The notes: generated by a model not told the origin, from the letters alone. Positions 36,357 through 44,386 are shown, counted from the first letter of the stretch. The stretch is 64,000 bases of DNA from Dactylosporangium sp040605635 (GCF_040605635.1 NZ_JBEXDG010000032.1:1-64000); one strand, 5' to 3'. Numbers and translations are program-made.

Positions 36357-37415
36357 ATGAGCGACACCTCTCTGCGCGTCGGGCTGGTCGGATACGGCAC
36401 GGCCGGCTCCGTGTTCCACGCACCGCTGATCAGCACGACACCCGGGCTGACGTTGAGCGCGATCGTCACCGCCAACCCCGACCGCCGGCAGGCGGCCGCC
36501 GGGACGCATCCGGGGGCCGAGCTGTTCGGGACGGCCGAGGAGCTGTGGGCGGCGGCGGAGGGCGTCGACGTGGTCGTCGTCGCGTCGCCGAACCGGACCC
36601 ATGCGCCGCTCGCGCGGGCGGCGCTCGAAGCGGGGCTGCCGGTCGTCGTGGACAAGCCGCTCACGGCGACCGCCGAAGAGGGGGCGGCGCTGGTCAGGCT
36701 GGCGGCCGAGCGGGGGCTGCTGCTCAGCGTGTACCAGAACCGGCGGTGGGACGGGGACTTCCTGACGGCCCGGCGGCTCGTCGAGGAGGGGGCGCTCGGG
36801 CGGGTGCTGCGGTTCGAGTCGAGGTTCGAGCGGTGGCGGCCGGTGCCGAAGGGCGGCTGGCGGGAGAGCGGCGACCCCGCGGAGGCCGGCGGGCTGCTGT
36901 ACGACCTCGGCAGCCACCTCGTCGACCAGGCCCTGCAGCTGCTCGGACCGGCGACCGAGGTGTACGCGGAGGTCCACACCCGGCGCGCCGGGATCGAGGT
37001 CGACGACGACGTGTTCGTGGCGCTGCGGCACCACGGCGACGCGCGGTCGCACCTGTGGATGAGCGCGCTCGCGGCGTCGCCCGGGCCGCGGCTGCGGGTG
37101 CTGGGGGACAAGGGGGCGTACACGAAGTTCGGCATGGACGTGCAGGAGGACGCGTTGAAGGCGGGCCTGTTGCCGACCGGACCCGGCTGGGGCGAGGACG
37201 ACCCGGCCCGGCACGGCACGCTGACCGTCGACGGGCAGGACCGGCCCGTGCCGACCACGCCGGGCGCCTACCAGGACTTCTACAGCGGTCTCGTCCGGGC
37301 GTTGCGGGACGGCGCGCCCCCGCCCGTCGACCCGGCCGGGTCGGTGGCGGCCCTCGCGGTGCTGGAAGCCGCCCGGCGCTCGGCGGAGCGGCGCCAGATC
37401 GTCACACTGGGGTGA
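36357..37415 (+). CDS. Gfo/Idh/MocA-family oxidoreductase
   Basis: 352 residues from ATG 36357. The NAD(P) motif GLVGYGTAGSVFHAP starts at residue 9. VVVASPNRTHAPLAR and PVVVDKPLTATAEEG are the second and third family motifs (the usual EKP is DKP). GGLLYDLGSHLVDQAL carries the catalytic-region His. These enzymes oxidise or reduce sugars, inositols and their derivatives. It starts 85 bases after the divergent GNAT start and stands alone, so no pathway can be named. Confidence 0.88.
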   Translation: MSDTSLRVGLVGYGTAGSVFHAPLISTTPGLTLSAIVTANPDRRQAAAGTHPGAELFGTAEELWAAAEGVDVVVVASPNRTHAPLARAALEAGLPVVVDKPLTATAEEGAALVRLAAERGLLLSVYQNRRWDGDFLTARRLVEEGALGRVLRFESRFERWRPVPKGGWRESGDPAEAGGLLYDLGSHLVDQALQLLGPATEVYAEVHTRRAGIEVDDDVFVALRHHGDARSHLWMSALAASPGPRLRVLGDKGAYTKFGMDVQEDALKAGLLPTGPGWGEDDPARHGTLTVDGQDRPVPTTPGAYQDFYSGLVRALRDGAPPPVDPAGSVAALAVLEAARRSAERRQIVTLG

Positions 37416-37454
37416 CGAGGGAACCCGGCAGGCGGCGGCCGCGTCGGTACTGAC

Positions 37455-37967
37455 GTGAGAACGCTGCTGCTGGTGACGCTGCTCCTCGCCGGGTGCTCGG
37501 TGGTGAGCCCGGGAACGACGGAGCAAGGGAGCATGGGGGCCGAGCCGTTGCGCGGGTTCTCGGTCGCGGTCGACGAGGCCGTGGCCGCGCGGGTGCCGAT
37601 GGTGCACCTGCGGGTCTGCGGCGGCTGGGGCTGCCACGAGCAGGACGTACCGCTGATGATCTCCGGCCCGACCAGCGCGGCGCCCTGCGCGACCGGTCCG
37701 TCGGGGGCGGCCGGTGACGTGTGCGGGGTGGTGCACCTGCCGGGCGCCGGGCCGGGGTACGGGTACGCGCCCGTGCCGCAGCTGACCGCCGACCCGGTCA
37801 CGGTGACGGTGACGACGCCGCCGGGCGCGCCGATGGCGATCTCCGCCGAGCTCCGGGTCACGGCGCCGCTCGTCTGCCGGGACCAGCGGGCGTCGGCGTG
37901 CGCGGACGGCGTGCCGCAGGCGAACCTGCGGATCGCCGCCGACGGGACGGTCGGTCAGCGCGGCTGA
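37455..37967 (+). CDS. small lipoprotein of unknown function
   Basis: 170 residues from GTG 37455. The signal has a lipobox (LLLAGC, Cys14). The mature part is beta-rich, with Cys residues in VCGGWGCHEQDV, AAPCATGP, GDVCGVVHL, LVCRDQRASACADG that could form disulfides outside the cell. No known domain. It follows the oxidoreductase by 39 bases on the same strand but the link is probably accidental. Confidence 0.65.
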   Translation: MRTLLLVTLLLAGCSVVSPGTTEQGSMGAEPLRGFSVAVDEAVAARVPMVHLRVCGGWGCHEQDVPLMISGPTSAAPCATGPSGAAGDVCGVVHLPGAGPGYGYAPVPQLTADPVTVTVTTPPGAPMAISAELRVTAPLVCRDQRASACADGVPQANLRIAADGTVGQRG

Positions 37968-38009
37968 CCGCGCTGGTCGGCGGCGGGGCGGTGCGCTGGG
38001 CTTCGGCGG

Positions 38010-39392
38010 TCAGGCGTGCGGCGAACTCGGGTGCTGGATCACGGCGGCCAGGTGCGCGGCGACCTCGTCGGGGTGGGGGCGGGCGGCCATGCTGTCGCGG
38101 AACCGGGCGGCGGTCATCCGCAGGCCGTAGTCGGACAGGAGGCGGTGCAGCTGGTCGGCGGTGATCGCGGCGCCCGACATCGACCAGCCGGCACCGGAGC
38201 GCTCCACGACGCCCGCGTTGTGCCGGCGGTCGCCGGGGCCGGGCACGGCGAGCTGCGGGATCCCGGCGGCGAGCGCGCCGAGGACGGTCCCCGCGCCGCC
38301 GTGGTGCACGACGGCGTCGAGGAAGGGCATGAGCGCGTCGAGATTCAGCCAGCCGGTGGTGTACACGTTGCCGGGCAACGGATCCGGCAACCCCCGCTCC
38401 GGCCGGACGAGGAGGATGTCGGCGTCGACCTCGGGCGCGACGGCCACGATCGCGCGCATGATGCCGCCGCTGCCGGGTCCGTCGACGGTGCTGCGGGTGA
38501 CCGCGATCCGTGGCCGTCCACCGGCGGGCGGGAGCGGCGTGACCGGCTCACCGCCGCCGCCCCGCGGATCCCGCGACAGCGAGCCGGCACCCACCCGGTC
38601 GCGTGGCGGCGAGCCGCCTCCCGGCCGGTCATGGGACAGCGGGCCGGCACCCACCTGGTCGCGTGACTGCGAGCCGTCCCCCGGCCGGTCATGGGACAGC
38701 GGGCCGCCCCCGGGCCGGTCATGGGACAGCGGGCCGGCGCCCGGCAGGTCCCGCGGCGGCGGGCCGGCGCCCGGCCGGCCGTATGACAGCGGGGCGGAGG
38801 TGCGGGTGTCGCTGCTGACCGGCAGGCGGCGCATCGGCAGGCCGGGCCGCTCGCCGACGAGCTCCGCGGGTGCGAGCTGCACGGCGGTGACCGGGTCGGG
38901 CAGGGCGTCGACGCGGTGCCGGCGCAGTGCCGGGCCGGCGGTCACGTCGGCGAGGACGGCGCCGTCGAAGAGGTTGTTCTCGTGGCGGACGGCGGGGATG
39001 CCGCGCCGGGCGGCGGCGACCGCACCGGCGACGGCGAGCGGCTCGTAGACGACGAGGTCGGGGCGGAAGCGGTCGGCGACCGCCGCGACGCCGTCGACGA
39101 GCTGCTCGTTGACGGCGCCGAACAGCAGGGCCACGCCGCGGGTGCCGCCGGTGCCGGCCAGCTCGGCACGGGCGATGAACGGGTGGCGCAGCATCGTCCG
39201 CCGGGCGATCCGGTCGAAGGAGAAGCCCGTCGCGACGTCGACGACGGGCAGTTTGCGGGTCCGCCCGGCCGTGAGCGCGTCGGCGGCGGTGGCGACGAGG
39301 ACGTCGTGCCCGGCCCGCCGGAACGCCTCCGCGAGCGGGACGAGCGGCATGACGTGGCCCAGCAGCGGCGCGGACACGAACAGCACACGCAT
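38010..39392 (-). CDS. GT1-type glycosyltransferase with a decapeptide-repeat insert
   Basis: 460 residues. The start VLFVSAPLLGHVMPLVPLAE is the glycan-acceptor domain entry of macrolide and UDP-sugar transferases, and DAVVHHGGAGTVLGALAAGI (about 374-393) with GIPQLAVPGPGDR is the nucleotide-sugar signature. Between the two halves, residues 201-280 consist of eight in-register 10-residue repeats (PLSHDRPGGG type), making the protein about 80 residues longer than usual. It likely glycosylates a lipid or natural product. It overlaps no gene; a MerR-like regulator lies 10 bases upstream in the same direction. Confidence 0.85.
   Translation of the reverse strand: MRVLFVSAPLLGHVMPLVPLAEAFRRAGHDVLVATAADALTAGRTRKLPVVDVATGFSFDRIARRTMLRHPFIARAELAGTGGTRGVALLFGAVNEQLVDGVAAVADRFRPDLVVYEPLAVAGAVAAARRGIPAVRHENNLFDGAVLADVTAGPALRRHRVDALPDPVTAVQLAPAELVGERPGLPMRRLPVSSDTRTSAPLSYGRPGAGPPPRDLPGAGPLSHDRPGGGPLSHDRPGDGSQSRDQVGAGPLSHDRPGGGSPPRDRVGAGSLSRDPRGGGGEPVTPLPPAGGRPRIAVTRSTVDGPGSGGIMRAIVAVAPEVDADILLVRPERGLPDPLPGNVYTTGWLNLDALMPFLDAVVHHGGAGTVLGALAAGIPQLAVPGPGDRRHNAGVVERSGAGWSMSGAAITADQLHRLLSDYGLRMTAARFRDSMAARPHPDEVAAHLAAVIQHPSSPHA
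38553..38792 (-). repeat. 30-base tandem repeat, 8 units, inside the glycosyltransferase
   Basis: Eight consecutive 30-base units keep exact frame. The most similar copies (residues 221-230, 231-240 and 251-260 of the protein) are nearly identical in DNA, pointing to recent expansion; outer copies have drifted to SQSRDQVGAG and SLSRDPRGGG. Confidence 0.9.
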
Positions 39393-39402
39393 GAGGTGGA
39401 CT

Positions 39403-39711
39403 TTAGTCGATCTCCGGCTGAAGCTCCCGGTTGATCCGCAGCGCCTCTTCGAGCTGGTCCTCCAGGACGATGATGCGGCACGCCGCGTCGAGCGGGGTGC
39501 CGCGGTCGCACAGCTCGCGGGCCCTGGCCGCCAGCCGTAGCTGATGCTTCGAATACCTGCGGTGGCCGCCGTCGGACCGCAGCGGGGTGATCAGCCTGAG
39601 CTCGCCGAGCCGGCGGAGAAAGTCGTGCGAGACGCCGATGATCGCCGCGGCGCGGCCCATGGTGTAGGCGGGAAAATCGTCGTCGTCCAGCGGATCGTCG
39701 TTTTGTGCCAC
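39403..39711 (-). CDS. MerR-like helix-turn-helix regulator
   Basis: 102 residues from GTG 39711, with GGAGGT at 39715-39720. The MerR DNA-binding part is plain: YTMGRAAAIIGVSHDFLRRL, then GELRLITPLRSDGGHRRYSK and QLRLAARARELCDRG. A short C-terminal helix (VLEDQLEEALRINRELQ) replaces the usual long dimer helix and sensor domain. Small MerR proteins of this size occur as global or stress regulators in actinobacteria. It is followed 10 bases later by the glycosyltransferase gene. ATG 39747 is a second possible start. Confidence 0.82.
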   Translation of the reverse strand: MAQNDDPLDDDDFPAYTMGRAAAIIGVSHDFLRRLGELRLITPLRSDGGHRRYSKHQLRLAARARELCDRGTPLDAACRIIVLEDQLEEALRINRELQPEID

Positions 39712-39727
39712 GTCACCTCCACGTCGA

Positions 39728-39755
39728 GGGCCCCGGCGCTCGCGCACCGGGGCCC
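39728..39755. other. hairpin in the leader of the small MerR gene
   Basis: GGGCCCCGG at 39728-39736 pairs exactly with 39747-39755 around a 10-base loop. It lies 17 bases before the chosen start codon and could affect translation, or end transcription arriving from upstream. Confidence 0.5.
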
Positions 39756-40165
39756 AGGGTATTGGGTCTAAACACCATCTACCGACATGAATGCCGGAGT
39801 GTCATGTCCGCACCTGCCGCGACAACCGTCGCCGCGTGCGGGGATCGCATCAGCCAGACCGAAGACCACCTCTCGTTCGATGGATACTGCGGTGCTCGCC
39901 GGACCGTGCTGCACGGTCACGAGCGGGCGATCCAACGGTGTGAACCCTCCCCTTCCTCTCGTCGTCACTCACCAACTGTGCTGAACGGAGTCGCAGCCAG
40001 TCGCGCGGCTCTGTCCCTTCGCCCTCGGTCGGGGCGGCATCGTCAGCGTCGTTTCCCAACTCTCTTGGCACCAGAAACGCTACCCTCCGCCCAGGCGAAA
40101 ATCTAGCTTCGCCATACCAGTTTTTCGAGGTTCACCCGGGCCGGTTCTCTGGCGGCGGAATCCCG
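39756..40165. other. 410-base gap, less GC-rich, no gene seen
   Basis: The stretch contains the promoter of the MerR-like gene and the end of the GH128-like gene. Base composition is visibly lower in GC than all flanking coding DNA. Open frames here are short and have poor third-position bias, so I call no gene. A small RNA or a decayed gene remains possible. Confidence 0.4.
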
Positions 40166-41416
40166 TCAGCCGGCCGCCTTGTATGCCTGGCCCGCCGGGG
40201 TCGCGGTGGTGCCGTCCTTGTACAGGCCGTAGGCGACGGAGTCGCCGACCGCGGGCAGGGAGAACCAGGCGTACCGCTCGATCCACGACGTGGCCTGCAT
40301 GCGGGTGGTGGTGGCCGTGATGAAGGCGGTGATCTGCGCCGTGTTCGGGTACTTCGGGGTGCCGGTGAAGTTCATCAGGCCGTATTCGGTGACCCAGATC
40401 GGCAGGCGGTACCGGTCGTACACGGCCTGCAGGTAGCCGGCGAACTGGCCGGCGGCCGCGTCGCTGAAGTCCGAGCCGTACCAGTGCAGGGTGATGAAGT
40501 CGACCCGGCGGTTCTGCTGGCGCGCGCCGGTCATGAAGCGGTCGAGCCAGCCGCCGGGGGTGTTGCCGCCGTACGCGACGGCCGGGCTGCCCAGGCGCAT
40601 GCCGGTCGACTCGAGGCGCGGCCACAGCGAGAGGGCCTGCTCGACGCTCATGTCGGCCTGCCCGGCGAGGTCCGGCTCGTTGAAGCCGAGCAGCACGGTG
40701 CCCTCGCTCTTCGCCTTCGCCAGGGTGGCGTCGGTGACGTTGGCGGCGCCCCAGATCATCGGGACGAACTCGGCGGCGGCCGGCATGCTGTCGTTGCTCG
40801 GCGACCAGTTGTAGTACCAGCCGGCGCCGACGTTCGTGACGGCGGCGGACAGGCCCGGGAACTCCCAGGTGCTGACGCCCTTCTTCTTCCCCGAGGACGG
40901 CGGCTGTGAGGACGACGGCGGCGGGGTGGTGCCGCCGGGGAGCTTCCAGGCCTGGTTGGCGCCGCCGGTGCAGCCCCAGATCTGCAGCCGGGTGCCGTCG
41001 GCGGAGCTGTTGCCGGAGGCGTCGAGGCACTTGCCGGAGTTCGGGTTGACCAGGCGGCCGGAGCTCGCGGTCCAGCGTTGCGCGCCGGTGCCGTTGCACG
41101 CCCACAGCTGCACCTTGGTGCCGTCGGCGGTGCCGGACGCGGCGACGTCGAGGCACTTGCCGAGGGCGCGGACGCTGCCGTCGGACTCGGCCGTCCACTG
41201 CTGCGCGCCGGTGCCGTTGCAGGTGTACAGCTGCACGGCGGTCCCGTTGGCGGAGTTGGCGCCGGCGACGTCGACGCACTTGCCGCCGATCCCGGTGATC
41301 GGGCCGGCGGTGGCGGCGAGGGCGTTGGTGAGCCCGGCCACGCCGAGCGCCGCGACGGCGGCGGTCGACACGACGAGCGCGAGGGTCCGGCGGCGGACGG
41401 TCCGATGGAGCTTCAT
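40166..41416 (-). CDS. secreted GH128-like hydrolase with ricin-type lectin domain
   Basis: 416 residues from ATG 41416 (MKLHRT). Signal peptide ends near ALAA. Residues 45-165 are a beta-trefoil of the ricin/CBM13 type with three repeats (GKCVDVAG, GKCLDVAA, GKCLDASG, each followed by a Q-W end). After a Pro/Ser linker the catalytic part shows LLGFNEPDL (acid/base Glu) and PIWVTEYGL (nucleophile Glu), as in the glycosyl hydrolase catalytic core family now placed in GH128, which cuts beta-1,3-glucan. A LacI-type operator lies 79-90 bases upstream. ATG 41476 would add a poor leader before the signal peptide. Confidence 0.82.
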   Translation of the reverse strand: MKLHRTVRRRTLALVVSTAAVAALGVAGLTNALAATAGPITGIGGKCVDVAGANSANGTAVQLYTCNGTGAQQWTAESDGSVRALGKCLDVAASGTADGTKVQLWACNGTGAQRWTASSGRLVNPNSGKCLDASGNSSADGTRLQIWGCTGGANQAWKLPGGTTPPPSSSQPPSSGKKKGVSTWEFPGLSAAVTNVGAGWYYNWSPSNDSMPAAAEFVPMIWGAANVTDATLAKAKSEGTVLLGFNEPDLAGQADMSVEQALSLWPRLESTGMRLGSPAVAYGGNTPGGWLDRFMTGARQQNRRVDFITLHWYGSDFSDAAAGQFAGYLQAVYDRYRLPIWVTEYGLMNFTGTPKYPNTAQITAFITATTTRMQATSWIERYAWFSLPAVGDSVAYGLYKDGTTATPAGQAYKAAG

Positions 41417-41494
41417 GGCACTCAAGCTCGCCGATGCGAAAAGGCACGTCAAGCCGGAGGACCCCGACTTCATCAAAGCCTAAGGCAAACTTGA

Positions 41495-41506
41495 GAGAGC
41501 GCTCTC
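41495..41506. promoter_or_regulatory. LacI-type operator
   Basis: GAGAGCGCTCTC is a perfect 12-base palindrome with the central GAGCGCTC of LacI-family sites such as those of CebR/CelR in actinobacteria. It lies upstream of the GH128-like gene, a fitting target for a sugar-responsive repressor. No LacI gene is in the window. Confidence 0.7.
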
Positions 41507-41531
41507 CCGTCGTGTGGGGCCGAGCGGAATG

Positions 41532-41567
41532 CACTGTCCGGCACCGCCGCCGCGATGCCGGACAGTG
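41532..41567. terminator. terminator of the xylanase operon
   Basis: CACTGTCCGGCA at 41532-41543 pairs exactly with 41556-41567 (12-base stem, 12-base loop). It lies 10 bases beyond the GH10 stop, separating that operon from the GH128-like gene. Confidence 0.75.
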
Positions 41568-41576
41568 GGCCTGTTC

Positions 41577-42797
41577 CTAGCGCCGCGGCTGCTGCGCGAT
41601 GCGCTGCCCGACCAGCGGCGGACCGGCCGCCACCAGGTCACCCTGGACGGTCCGCAGCGACTTCTTCGGGTTGTACGCGGCGTCCCACAGGCAGCCGAGA
41701 CCCTCCGGCGGGTTCTTGAACCAGCCCGGGATCCAGGAGTGCTTGTCGGTGAAGCCCCACACCGTGAACGACAGGCAGTGCCGGTTCATCAGGCACGCCT
41801 GGAGCAGGACGTGGTAGTTGTACGCCGCCGCCTGGTCCCGCGCGGCGACGTCCGCGCCGTTCGCCGGCAGCGCCGGGTCACCGGCGTTCTGCGTGAGGCT
41901 GCGCGCGTCGACCTCGGTGAGCGCGACGGCCACGCCCAGGTCGGTGAAGCGCCGCAACGCGTCGGCCACCTGCAGGACGTCGTAGTTGCCGTACTGCGTG
42001 CTCAGGTGCCCCTGGCTGCCGACGCCGTCGACCGGTACACCTTCCGCCCGCAGCTGCTTGACCAGGTTGTGGACGAACTGGGTCTTGTCGCCCGGACCCC
42101 CGTCACCGAAGGCCTCGATGTTGTAGTCGTTGTAGAACAGCAGCGCCTTCGCGTCGGCGGCCCGCGCGGTGCGGAACGCCTCGGCGAGCCAGCCGGGACC
42201 GACCAGGTCCGCGAACTTCTGCTTGAACGACCCCGCGTCGCCGCCGAGGTGGATGGCGCCCGGAGTCTCCCACGGGTCGCTGACCGCCTCGTTCGCGACG
42301 TCCCACTGCCAGATCCGGCCGCGGAAGTGCGTGACGACGGCGGTGATGTGCTGCTTGAGCAGCGCGCGCAGCCGCGGGCCGTCGATGGTCCCGTCGTCGA
42401 TGCCGGCGACGAGCCAGCCCGGCAGCTGGCTGTGCCAGCTCAGCACGTGGCCGCGGACCAGTTGGTGGTTGCGGCGCGCCGCGTCGACCAGCGCGTCGGC
42501 GGGTCCCCAGTTGTACTGGCCGCGGACCGGCTCCAGGCTCTCCCACTTCATCGCGTTCTCGGCGGTGACGGTCGAGAACTGCGTGTCGACCATCGTCTTG
42601 TACAAGGGCTCGCCGGCGTAGGCGTCGGGGTCGACGGCGGTGCCGAAGTACAGCCCGTGCCGCGCGGCGAGGGACCGTAGCGTCTGGTCCTGCGGCTGCT
42701 GCGGACGGCCGTCGTGCGCCGACGCCGCGACGGTGCTCATCGAGCCCACCGCCACGACCGCGAGGACGCTCGCGTGGACGAGTCGTCGCAATCTCAT
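41577..42797 (-). CDS. secreted GH10 endo-beta-1,4-xylanase
   Basis: 406 residues from ATG 42797. Signal peptide ends at ASAHDG. GH10 signatures are complete: YFGTAVDP, TAENAMKWESLEP, RGHVLSWHSQLPGW, QWDVANEAVSD (acid/base Glu) and VALTEVDARS (nucleophile Glu), then WGFTDKHSWIPG. No carbohydrate-binding module follows. It cuts the xylan main chain outside the cell. ATGA overlap with the deacetylase gene just upstream means both are made together, fitting joint removal of acetyl groups and backbone cleavage of acetylxylan. Confidence 0.93.
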   Translation of the reverse strand: MRLRRLVHASVLAVVAVGSMSTVAASAHDGRPQQPQDQTLRSLAARHGLYFGTAVDPDAYAGEPLYKTMVDTQFSTVTAENAMKWESLEPVRGQYNWGPADALVDAARRNHQLVRGHVLSWHSQLPGWLVAGIDDGTIDGPRLRALLKQHITAVVTHFRGRIWQWDVANEAVSDPWETPGAIHLGGDAGSFKQKFADLVGPGWLAEAFRTARAADAKALLFYNDYNIEAFGDGGPGDKTQFVHNLVKQLRAEGVPVDGVGSQGHLSTQYGNYDVLQVADALRRFTDLGVAVALTEVDARSLTQNAGDPALPANGADVAARDQAAAYNYHVLLQACLMNRHCLSFTVWGFTDKHSWIPGWFKNPPEGLGCLWDAAYNPKKSLRTVQGDLVAAGPPLVGQRIAQQPRR

Positions 42798-43417
42798 TCC
42801 TGCTCCGTTTCTCCAGGTGTACCGGCATGCGAGGGCGGGGCGACGGCACGGCCGGAGGCGGCGCTGATCATGCCGGTGCGCAGGCCCCGGGCGGCGAGGG
42901 CCTCGACGATCCGTGGCACGGCGTCGACGGTGGCCCGGTGGCCGTCGTGCATGAGCAGGACGTCGCCGGCCCGCAGCGCCGACGCGGCCGCCACGATCTC
43001 CTCGGTGCCGGCCCCGGCCCAGTCCCGCGAGTCGGCGTCCCACAGGACCTCGGTGAGGCCGAGCCGCGCCGCCACGGCACCCACGACGGCGTCGGTGTCG
43101 CCGTACGGTGGCCGGAACAGCGTCGGCGTGCCGCCGGTCGCGTCCTGCAGCGCCCGCTGCGTCCGGGCGAGCTCCGTGGCGATGCGGGCGGCGCTCAGCC
43201 CGGTGAGGTGCGGGTGCGTCCAGCTGTGGTTGCCGACCCACATCCCGGCCGCCCGCTGGGCCCGGACCAGCTCCGGGTGCGCCCGGGCGCGCCGCCCGAC
43301 GTCGAAGAACGTCGCGCGGGCCCCGGCGGACCGCAGCGCGCCGAGCAGCGCGGCGGTGCTCCCCGGGTCGGGGCCGTCGTCGTACGTGAGGGCGACGTAC
43401 CCGCTGACATCCGTCAC
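42794..43417 (-). CDS. CE4 polysaccharide deacetylase (possible acetylxylan esterase)
   Basis: 207 residues from GTG 43417. All five CE4 motifs are visible: ALTYDDGP (catalytic and metal Asp), GNHSWTHPHLT (metal His pair), FRPPYGD, DADSRDW and VLLMHDGH. The enzyme removes acetyl groups from xylan, chitin or peptidoglycan. Co-translation with the GH10 xylanase favours xylan. No signal peptide is encoded at this or any other start I can see, which is odd for an enzyme acting on a polymer. Confidence 0.88.
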   Translation of the reverse strand: MTDVSGYVALTYDDGPDPGSTAALLGALRSAGARATFFDVGRRARAHPELVRAQRAAGMWVGNHSWTHPHLTGLSAARIATELARTQRALQDATGGTPTLFRPPYGDTDAVVGAVAARLGLTEVLWDADSRDWAGAGTEEIVAAASALRAGDVLLMHDGHRATVDAVPRIVEALAARGLRTGMISAASGRAVAPPSHAGTPGETEQE

Positions 43418-43453
43418 ATGCTGTTGATAGCCGCCGATGCCCGGTGCCGGGAA

Positions 43454-43476
43454 CGAATTTCGGAAGCTTTCGAAAG
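43454..43476. promoter_or_regulatory. CGAA-type operators before the xylan operon
   Basis: Two adjacent palindromes: CGAA-T-TTCG at 43454-43462 and CTTTCGAAAG at 43467-43476. Both resemble the CGAA-N-TTCG sites of the BxlR/xylan regulators of Streptomyces. They lie 37 bases before the deacetylase start, so they likely control the xylan operon. Confidence 0.6.
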
Positions 43477-43526
43477 GCGTTGACAGCTACGGTTCGATGA
43501 CCGTGCTCCCGCCGAGCGACCGACCC

Positions 43527-43557
43527 TTGACCTTGCCGTAGCGTCAACGTTTTTACT
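43527..43557 (+). promoter_or_regulatory. MerR-type promoter with 19-base spacer and overlapping operator
   Basis: TTGACC (43527-43532) and TTTACT (43552-43557) are separated by 19 bases, the over-long spacing typical of MerR-controlled promoters. A TTGAC/GTCAA inverted repeat (43527-43547) lies across the spacer. The -10 box ends 6 bases before the ATG, so the message would be leaderless. Confidence 0.65.
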
Positions 43558-43563
43558 TGGGCG

Positions 43564-44295
43564 ATGCGGATCGGCGAGCTCGCCGCGCTGGTCGGGGTCT
43601 CCACCCGCACCGTGCGCCACTACCACCACCTGGGGCTGCTGCCCGAGCCGGAGCGCCTGGTCAACGGCTACCGGGAGTACCGGCTGCGCGACGCCGTCGG
43701 GCTCGCCCGGGTCCGCCGGCTCGCCGAGCTGGGCCTGTCCCTCGACGAGATCCGCGACGTGCTCGCCGACGACCAGGGCCGGGAGCTGCGCGAGGTGCTG
43801 CGGGAGCTGGACGACGACCTGGCCCGGCAGCAGGCCGCCCTCGCCGCCCGGCGGGAACGGCTCGCGGCGCTGCTCGCCCGGCCCGACCTCGGTCCGGACT
43901 CGACCGTTTCGCCGGAGATGGCGGCGGTACTGCGGGACCTCCCCGCCGACGGCTCGGCCTTCGGCGCCCTGGACCGCGAGCTCCTCGCGCTGATCGGCAC
44001 GGGCACCGGCGACTCCGGCGTCGCCGACCTGCTGCGCCCGCTGACCTCGCCGGAGGCGCAGGCCCGGGGCCGGGCGATCTACGCCAGGATGGACGAGCTC
44101 GCCGCCGCGGACCCGGCCGACCCTCGGGTCGCCGCGCTCGCCGCGGACCTCGCCGGCTTCCTGCCGCCGCCGATGGCGGAAGCGATGACCGGCGCCGACC
44201 CCGGCCGCTGGATGGACACCGTCACCGCGGAGATGTCGGCCGCGCAGGCCGAGGTGTTCCGCCTGTTGGTCGACCTGCTGCGAAAGGCCGCCTGA
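43564..44295 (+). CDS. TipAS-type MerR regulator
   Basis: 243 residues from ATG 43564. The MerR head is textbook: MRIGELAALVGVSTRTVRHY, GLLPEPERLVNGYREYRLRD. A dimer helix (about 80-115) leads to a C-terminal domain that resembles the ligand-binding region of TipA-like regulators (DLLRPLTSPEAQARGRAIYA and AEVFRLLVDLLRKAA). It probably senses a small hydrophobic compound and controls itself plus the membrane protein downstream, with which it is translationally linked through a 17-residue mini gene. Confidence 0.88.
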   Translation: MRIGELAALVGVSTRTVRHYHHLGLLPEPERLVNGYREYRLRDAVGLARVRRLAELGLSLDEIRDVLADDQGRELREVLRELDDDLARQQAALAARRERLAALLARPDLGPDSTVSPEMAAVLRDLPADGSAFGALDRELLALIGTGTGDSGVADLLRPLTSPEAQARGRAIYARMDELAAADPADPRVAALAADLAGFLPPPMAEAMTGADPGRWMDTVTAEMSAAQAEVFRLLVDLLRKAA

Positions 44296-44386
44296 TGCCG
44301 CGAACCGCCTGTGCCGCCCTGTTCGCCGCCGTCAGGGGGAGGCCCTGATGTTGCGGACCGCCCGCGCGGCCCTGTTCGCCGCCGTC
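44293..44386 (+). repeat. 41-base direct duplication at a gene start
   Basis: Copies at 44293-44333 and 44346-44386 share both the TGATG junction and the CTGTTCGCCGCCGTC end, with a handful of differences in between. The unit spacing is 53 bases. Confidence 0.8.
44295..44348 (+). CDS. 17-residue mini gene made by duplication of the next gene's start
   Basis: ATG 44295 overlaps the MerR stop by one base (TGATG); its own stop overlaps the next ATG at 44348 in the same way. The peptide MPRTACAALFAAVRGRP closely resembles the first residues of the next protein (MLRTARAALFAAVPAEL). The DNA of 44293-44333 repeats at 44346-44386. It is best seen as a small tandem duplication that left a coupling peptide between the two genes. 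Confidence 0.55.
   Translation: MPRTACAALFAAVRGRP

Noticed and set aside
38553..38792. The regular 30-base repeats as a CRISPR array
   Set aside because: The units are directly adjacent with no spacers and lie in frame inside a glycosyltransferase gene.
39756..40165. Frames of 65-133 residues in the low-GC gap
   Set aside because: They overlap each other on both strands, lack third-position bias and have no ribosome sites.
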